10,866 nucleotides of DNA from JAHFQJ01 sp046050125. GTDB lineage: Bacteria; Pseudomonadota; Gammaproteobacteria; Burkholderiales; Burkholderiaceae. The stretch is taken from assembly GCA_046050125.1 (NCBI GenBank), contig JBJOQB010000149.1, positions 1 to 10,866 on the forward strand, written 5' to 3'. Of the stretch, positions 7,438 to 10,866 are shown in pieces (within the stretch, counting starts at the first letter, position 1; the number at the start of each line of letters is the position of its first letter). A program made the position numbers and the translations under genes. A model generated the notes under the pieces. It was given only the letters and a program-made list of their open reading frames with translations. It did no database searches and was not told the DNA's origin.

Positions 7438-7668
7438 ATATTTTGCACATAAATAATGTGGTAAATTAAGGCTGTAATTAGTAATTATAAAGGCAAAATA
7501 CATAAAATATAAGCCCAAATTATGTCTATATGATGACAAAAATTATTGTATATAAAATAGGATAATATCGTATTAAAATTTATACATAAACTAAAATCGC
7601 ATGTATTTTATATTATAAAGATACTATACTTTTAAAGTAGAACTTAGCTAATTCTAAATGGTAACACT
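7438..7668. other. Divergent intergenic region between ftsB and the phnD-like gene
   Basis: This A/T-rich 231-bp stretch must hold the start signals for both divergent genes. On the plus strand TATACT at 7625-7630 could be a -10 box for the phnD-like gene, but no good -35 lies at the right distance. The ribosome binding site before 7669 is poor (AAATGGTAAC). I see no tRNA, riboswitch or clear operator in it. Confidence 0.35.
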
Positions 7669-8637
7669 ATGAAAAATAATAAGACATTTACACTTCTATC
7701 ATTGGTCTTTTTAAGCACTTTAAGTGCTTTATCGACAAATGTATTTGCTTGCAAAGCACTATCTGATAATAGCAGTAATGCTAGTGTTTTATGTGATGAA
7801 AATGAGGATATGCTAGCAGATTTACCTAAAGATAAAAAAGATTGGATTACACCCAAAACATTAAACTTGGCATTTGCAACGATAGAAGATGCTAGCTTTT
7901 ACGAGCAGGTTTATGGCGATTTTGTTAATCATCTACAGCAATGCATGTCAACGCCTGTATTAATTTACCCTGTATATCAGGAAGCTCATGTAATTGAGGC
8001 AATGAAATCAGGTAAAATTCATATTGCATCTTTTGGTGCTGGTGCAACAATTTTAGCGGTAAATCAAGCAGGTGCAGTACCATTTGCAAGTCGAGGTACA
8101 CAAAATCAAAATGAAAGTTATCAATTATTATTAATTGTTAGAAAAAATTCAGGTTATAAACAACCAAGCGACCTTAAGGGTAAAAAAATAGCACACACAA
8201 CGCCATCATCAAATTCAGGTAATTTAGCACCAAGGGCATTATTTCCAGATTTAGGGCTAAAGCCAGAAGTTGATTACAATGTTGAATTTTCGGGGCGTCA
8301 TGATAAATCAATTATGGGTGTTAAAAATGGTTTCTACGATGCAGCAGCAGTAGCTTCAGATGTATTTAAACGTATGATTTTATCTAAAGAAATTAATGAA
8401 AATGATTTTAATGTAATTTGGAAAAGTAGTGGCTTTCCAACTAACAGCTTTTCTTACTACCATAAACTAAATCCTTTGGTAACAAGAAAATTACAGCAAT
8501 GTTTTTATAAATATAAATTTAGCGAAAAGAATAAGGTTTTATTAAATGGTAATGATGAATTTGTACCTGTAACTTACTCAAAAGATTGGGCTTTAGTAAG
8601 GAAGGTTTCAAGCTTAGCTTTGAAAAAAGATAAATAA
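7669..8637 (+). CDS. Secreted PhnD-family phosphate/phosphonate-type solute-binding protein
   Basis: Periplasmic binding protein of the PhnD/phosphonate-binding superfamily, 322 aa. A Sec signal peptide occupies 1-27 and would be cut after VFA, leaving Cys28 at the new N-terminus. The -2 Phe makes a true lipobox unlikely. Family features are LNLAFATIEDASFYEQVYGDF (65-85), the SGKIHIASFGAGA segment (114-126), DLKGKKIAHTTPSSNSG (168-184) followed by PRALF, and SGRHDKSIMGVKNGFYDAAAVASD (208-231). This P-S-S-x-S-G...PRALF pattern lines one side of the ligand cleft in relatives that bind phosphonate, phosphite or related oxyanions; the real ligand cannot be read from sequence. The mature protein has four Cys (28, 42, 92, 288), enough for disulfides in the periplasm. 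No ATPase or permease gene is next to it, so it is an orphan here. It may serve a transporter elsewhere or act as the sensor part of a signalling pathway. It precedes a decayed gene on the same strand. Confidence 0.85.
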   Translation: MKNNKTFTLLSLVFLSTLSALSTNVFACKALSDNSSNASVLCDENEDMLADLPKDKKDWITPKTLNLAFATIEDASFYEQVYGDFVNHLQQCMSTPVLIYPVYQEAHVIEAMKSGKIHIASFGAGATILAVNQAGAVPFASRGTQNQNESYQLLLIVRKNSGYKQPSDLKGKKIAHTTPSSNSGNLAPRALFPDLGLKPEVDYNVEFSGRHDKSIMGVKNGFYDAAAVASDVFKRMILSKEINENDFNVIWKSSGFPTNSFSYYHKLNPLVTRKLQQCFYKYKFSEKNKVLLNGNDEFVPVTYSKDWALVRKVSSLALKKDK

Positions 8638-8695
8638 TTAATTTATGTTTTGTATGTATATGTAATATATAATAATTATTTTTAATAAATTAATT

Positions 8696-9144
8696 ATGAA
8701 AGATAACTTATTAAGTAAATATATTAGTCGTTTACAACATTCAAAACCAAATATAGAGATAATCAACCAATAATTAAAAGAACTTTATACCCTAAAGTTC
8801 AAGTACAAGATGTTACTGTAGATGGTAAATCAGAGTTTAGAATTTCATCTCCAAATCCACCAAAAGGAGATTTTTCAGGTTATGTTTTAACTGATACAAA
8901 TGGCACACATCATTATAATTAGCTTAATGGAGCTAGTCCTTTAAATTATGATTGTTAATATAGAAGAACAGAAACAGCATATAAAAATGGAGCTACAAAT
9001 ATCAAACCTATGTATATAGTATATGCTCCAGCACATGACGTTGGCGACTTAACACTTCTATGTAAAGTTTTTAATGGTTGTCTACAGGATGAAAAAGACC
9101 TTTGCCGATTAACAAATGATGTTTTTGGAATAATTAAAAATTGA
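8696..9144 (+). pseudogene. Remnant of an unrecognised gene (frameshift plus two in-frame stops)
   Basis: An ATG at 8696 opens 25 codons that stop at about 8771-8773. A different frame, open from 8731, reads protein-like sequence to a TGA at 9142-9144 except for two nonsense codons, TAG at 8920-8922 and TAA at 8956-8958. The composition is that of a real protein: KRTLYPKVQVQDVTVDGKSE after 8770, SSPNPPKGDFSGYVLTDTNG around 8850-8905, then MYIVYAPAHDVGDLTLLCKV from about 9010. Both stops could derive from Gln codons (CAG, CAA) by single C-to-T changes. I cannot name the family. The order of events suggests a once-intact secreted or small soluble protein of about 145 residues. The remnant ends 9 bp before the stop codon of soxZ, which faces it on the other strand. 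Confidence 0.7.
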
Positions 9145-9153
9145 TTGAAGATT

Positions 9154-9522
9154 TTACTCCACAACCGCCTTTTGCAATTGCTCTACATTTAGATGATTTT
9201 GCCAAATAATGGTTATTTCATCGCCTTTTTTTAAGCCTTTAACCTTAAATGCCATAATTGGGTCTTTTGCAATTGATGCTCCCCAGTTGGCATTAAAAAT
9301 TGTTTGCTTATTTAAATTATTAACTACGCTAACCTTTGTTATATAATTTATTGGTACTAATTCGCCATCTTCATTTTTACGTTGCCCTGTTTCCATTGGG
9401 TGGCGGATAAGCATTTTTATTGTAGTGATGCCTTTTTCTTCACGGGCTTTAATGCTAATTGTGCCTAAGCCCACAGAGGTTGTAGAAGAAGATATTTTTT
9501 CATTAGCTGTATTAGTCGTCAT
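9154..9522 (-). CDS. soxZ: Sulfur-carrier partner protein SoxZ
   Basis: SoxZ pairs with SoxY to form the SoxYZ sulfur-carrier complex of the periplasmic thiosulfate-oxidation (Sox) pathway. The 122-aa protein has the family core: I-x-I-K-A-R at 22-27, KMLIRHPMETGQRK (36-49), a beta-rich middle with FNANWGASIAKDP (76-88), and DEITIIWQNH (101-110) near the end. A polar N-terminal extension of about 15-18 residues makes it longer than the usual ~108. SoxZ has no signal of its own and is normally carried out of the cell folded with SoxY by the Tat system, in keeping with that. The start is well supported by AAAAGGA (9536-9530), 7 bases before the ATG. It follows soxY by 28 bp and is clearly in the same transcript. 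No convincing terminator follows it. Confidence 0.93.
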   Translation of the reverse strand: MTTNTANEKISSSTTSVGLGTISIKAREEKGITTIKMLIRHPMETGQRKNEDGELVPINYITKVSVVNNLNKQTIFNANWGASIAKDPIMAFKVKGLKKGDEITIIWQNHLNVEQLQKAVVE

Positions 9523-9550
9523 AAGAAAATCCTTTTAATTTAATATATAA

Positions 9551-10093
9551 TTAAGCCCCACATCCACCAATTAATACCTTGATTACTTTTTTGGCTATAT
9601 ACCAATTATTATTAGATTTTACTAATATATTCAAAGTACCGCTTTGTTGCATTTTTACGCTGGTATAAATATATGGTTCTAGATTTTCATTAAAATCAAA
9701 AATCCCACATAAAATATTTGGATTTTTATCAAATAAAATAGCAATTTTTTCAACTTTAGTTAAAGATGAGCTAATTTCAATTGGAACACGTCTACCGTCA
9801 GGGGCTTGGTTTGCAATTTTTTGTAAGTAAATTAAATTACTTTCTTGAGGTTTTAAACCTCCTGTAATTGCATTAATTGTTTCTTGTATAGTTTTTAGTC
9901 CAAAACCTGTTCTTTTATCTGCAACAGGATTTGCGTTGCTTTGGTTAATTCGATTGGATACAGTATTTGCAGCAGCTTCCAAATTGGCATTCATATTTTG
10001 AGCTTGAGCAAATGCTGAATTAGTAATGCTTACACCTGCTACACTGCTTGCACTAAGGAGTAGTAAACTTTTATTGAATGTTCTGCGTTGCAT
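9551..10093 (-). CDS. soxY: Sulfur-carrier protein SoxY with Tat signal
   Basis: SoxY is the periplasmic protein that carries sulfur intermediates covalently on a C-terminal Cys during thiosulfate oxidation, working with SoxZ and then SoxAX, SoxB and SoxCD. The 180-aa chain begins with a Tat signal (RRTFNK at 3-8, a hydrophobic stretch, and AFA at 27-29 before the cut). The carrier arm is at the very end: KVLIGGCGA, with Cys178. The usual ending is GGCGG, so the last Gly is replaced by Ala. A second Cys at 129 is also present. The segment APDGRRVPIEIS (97-108) matches the family's x-x-NG-x-x-VP-V region. I chose the ATG at 10093 rather than the one six codons upstream at 10111, because it is preceded by AAGAGA at the right distance and leaves the twin Arg at the usual position. 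It has its own promoter and lies 28 bp ahead of soxZ. Confidence 0.93.
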   Translation of the reverse strand: MQRRTFNKSLLLLSASSVAGVSITNSAFAQAQNMNANLEAAANTVSNRINQSNANPVADKRTGFGLKTIQETINAITGGLKPQESNLIYLQKIANQAPDGRRVPIEISSSLTKVEKIAILFDKNPNILCGIFDFNENLEPYIYTSVKMQQSGTLNILVKSNNNWYIAKKVIKVLIGGCGA

Positions 10094-10099
10094 ATTTAA

Positions 10100-10105
10100 T
10101 CTCTT
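10100..10105 (-). promoter_or_regulatory. Ribosome binding site that decides the soxY start
   Basis: On the minus strand AAGAGA ends 6 bases before the ATG at 10093. The upstream in-frame ATG at 10111 has no such site (CTAAAACATAACG precedes it), which favours the shorter SoxY. Confidence 0.6.
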
Positions 10106-10142
10106 TATCATCGTTATGTTTTAGTTTTAGAATACATTATTT

Positions 10143-10171
10143 ATTATAAGTTCGATATAGCTAAGTGATAA
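10143..10171 (-). promoter_or_regulatory. Sigma-70-like promoter of soxYZ
   Basis: Reading the minus strand, TTATCA (10171-10166) is followed after exactly 17 bases by a perfect TATAAT (10148-10143). The predicted transcript start is near 10136, leaving a leader of about 43 bases before the soxY ATG. I see no obvious operator around it. Confidence 0.55.
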
Positions 10172-10204
10172 TTATTTGGTATATTTCAGCCTAAATAAAT
10201 TCAT

Positions 10205-10747
10205 CTATAATAAAAACTCATATAATATCAATTCAGCATTCTTCTTTTTATAAATTCTTTTTCTACCATATAATTGCCTGTAATTTTTATGCATACTTTT
10301 TAATATATTAGTAGAGCAAAACTCAAACTCACTTTTATATATATAATTTTTGAATAATAAACTACCTAAAGAGCTACCTCCTAAACTAGATAGTCCAAAT
10401 GTAATTGGCGATTTAGTATGGGTAATTGCATACATAAAGGGGCGATTGAATGCATAAAGTAGTACATGACGATGCCATATACCTTGTATTTGCTGATTAT
10501 ATAAAACTCTTACTTTAAAATTATGTTGCTTTAATGCTTGAGTAATTGAGTTTTTATAATGAAGCCAGTAGTTGTAATAAGATGATGAAGAAATATGATG
10601 ATAATTTTGTTGATAGTGCCTATATTGTTTTTTCCAGCTTATATGTGATAATTTGGTGGCGAGTTTTAGAACTTGATTATGAGTTATTTTATGGTTAGTA
10701 TCTATATCTAAATTAAGCTTATTATTATAATTATTATCAGATTGCAT
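10205..10747 (-). CDS. ubiC: Divergent chorismate pyruvate-lyase UbiC
   Basis: Cytosolic enzyme that splits chorismate into pyruvate and 4-hydroxybenzoate, the first committed step of ubiquinone synthesis. Identity rests on the second half: W-H-R93-x-V-L-L (91-97), with Arg93 at the place of the E. coli substrate-binding Arg76; the LGSLLF segment (127-132); and a C-terminal YGRKRIY...LYEFLL (160-180), with Glu177 at the place of E. coli Glu155. Length (180 aa) is close to the family's ~165. The first ~80 residues are rich in Asn, His, Tyr and Lys and do not resemble the E. coli N-terminus, so it is a divergent member, probably drifted under AT pressure. It lies 24 bp after the end of the probable hda gene and is likely co-transcribed. 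No ubiA is in view. No terminator is evident before soxY's promoter, so some read-through into soxYZ is possible. Confidence 0.75.
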   Translation of the reverse strand: MQSDNNYNNKLNLDIDTNHKITHNQVLKLATKLSHISWKKQYRHYQQNYHHISSSSYYNYWLHYKNSITQALKQHNFKVRVLYNQQIQGIWHRHVLLYAFNRPFMYAITHTKSPITFGLSSLGGSSLGSLLFKNYIYKSEFEFCSTNILKSMHKNYRQLYGRKRIYKKKNAELILYEFLL

Positions 10748-10771
10748 TTTTATGTTATGAGATGATTTTAT

Positions 10772-10866
10772 CTAAGCTGCCCACTCTTGTAACATTTTTT
10801 TGAGCATAACTAAGCTTACAGGTTTTTTGTGCTGTAATGAGTACATATCCAAGGCATCAAGTACAT
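10772..10866 (-). CDS. hda: 3' end of a probable Hda (DnaA regulatory inactivator), partial at window edge
   Basis: The last 31 codons of a minus-strand gene that continues beyond the window. The visible end, LDALDMYSLQHKKPVSLVML followed by KKMLQEWAA, matches the shape of the Hda C-terminus: L-D-x-L-D-x-x-S-x-x-x-x-(K/R)-x-(L/V)-(T/S)-(I/L), then a short helix. Hda is a DnaA-like AAA+ protein that, with the loaded sliding clamp, stimulates ATP hydrolysis by DnaA and prevents over-initiation. The clamp-binding and ATPase parts lie outside the window, so the call depends on this short stretch only. It is followed 24 bp later by ubiC. Confidence 0.55.
   Translation of the reverse strand, partial: VLDALDMYSLQHKKPVSLVMLKKMLQEWAA

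Noticed and set aside
7438..7539. N-terminal extension of FtsB from a TTG start at 7539 or ATG at 7503
   Set aside because: It would add a Tyr/Phe-rich segment before the membrane helix that FtsB proteins do not have; no ribosome binding site supports it.
7644..7856. Minus-strand open frame opposite the start of the phnD-like gene
   Set aside because: It is the mirror of the signal peptide and N-terminal coding region of a recognised gene.
8955..9164. Minus-strand frame of 69 codons overlapping the decayed gene and the end of soxZ
   Set aside because: It overlaps the soxZ end and has no family features; the plus-strand remnant explains the coding-like composition better.
1..10866. CRISPR array, tRNA, rRNA, insertion sequence or riboswitch
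   Set aside because: I saw no regularly spaced direct repeats, no tRNA-like CCA arm or T-loop, no transposase motifs or terminal inverted repeats, and no known riboswitch core upstream of pnuC or elsewhere.

Overview
The window is strongly AT-rich (roughly 30% G+C by eye) and comes from a Gram-negative proteobacterium. The recognisable genes are typical of that group: FtsB, chorismate lyase UbiC, the end of what looks like Hda, a YchJ-family protein, a YejE-type permease, and SoxY/SoxZ with a Tat signal on SoxY. The FtsB wording (LQY-x-x-WFG...GGW) and the Hda-like tail lean towards Betaproteobacteria, but Gammaproteobacteria cannot be excluded. Low G+C, a decayed gene, single genes cut off from their usual operons, and two very large unrecognised proteins would all fit a host-associated lineage with a shrinking genome. 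That is inference, not something the sequence proves.

Layout. (1) 1-4872, plus strand: two consecutive large genes (791 and 754 aa) that I cannot assign to any family. They have no signal peptides, are mostly helical in character, and each carries a Ser/Asn/Gly/Pro/Tyr-rich, probably disordered segment. A short hairpin lies between them. This is the accessory, least understood part of the window. (2) 4899-7437, minus strand: ftsB, then pnuC, yejE and ychJ. pnuC and yejE overlap by 35 bp, yejE and ychJ are 8 bp apart, and a clear intrinsic terminator overlaps the ychJ stop codon. (3) 7669-8637, plus strand: a lone secreted PhnD-type binding protein, divergent from ftsB. (4) 8696-9144, plus strand: the remnant of an unrecognised gene with a frame break and two in-frame stops. 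(5) 9154-10093, minus strand: a soxY-soxZ pair with its own good sigma-70-like promoter. (6) 10205-10866, minus strand: ubiC, preceded by the 3' end of a probable hda gene that runs off the window.

How the parts relate. Most of the minus-strand genes are household functions: division (FtsB), vitamin B3 uptake (PnuC), peptide-type import (YejE), ubiquinone precursor synthesis (UbiC) and control of DnaA (Hda). SoxYZ carries sulfur intermediates for thiosulfate oxidation, but no other sox gene is in view. YejE is separated from yejA/B/F, and the PhnD-like protein from any ATPase or permease. The best candidate for something undescribed is the pair of large plus-strand genes at 145-4872. I see no enzymatic motif in either and assign no function.
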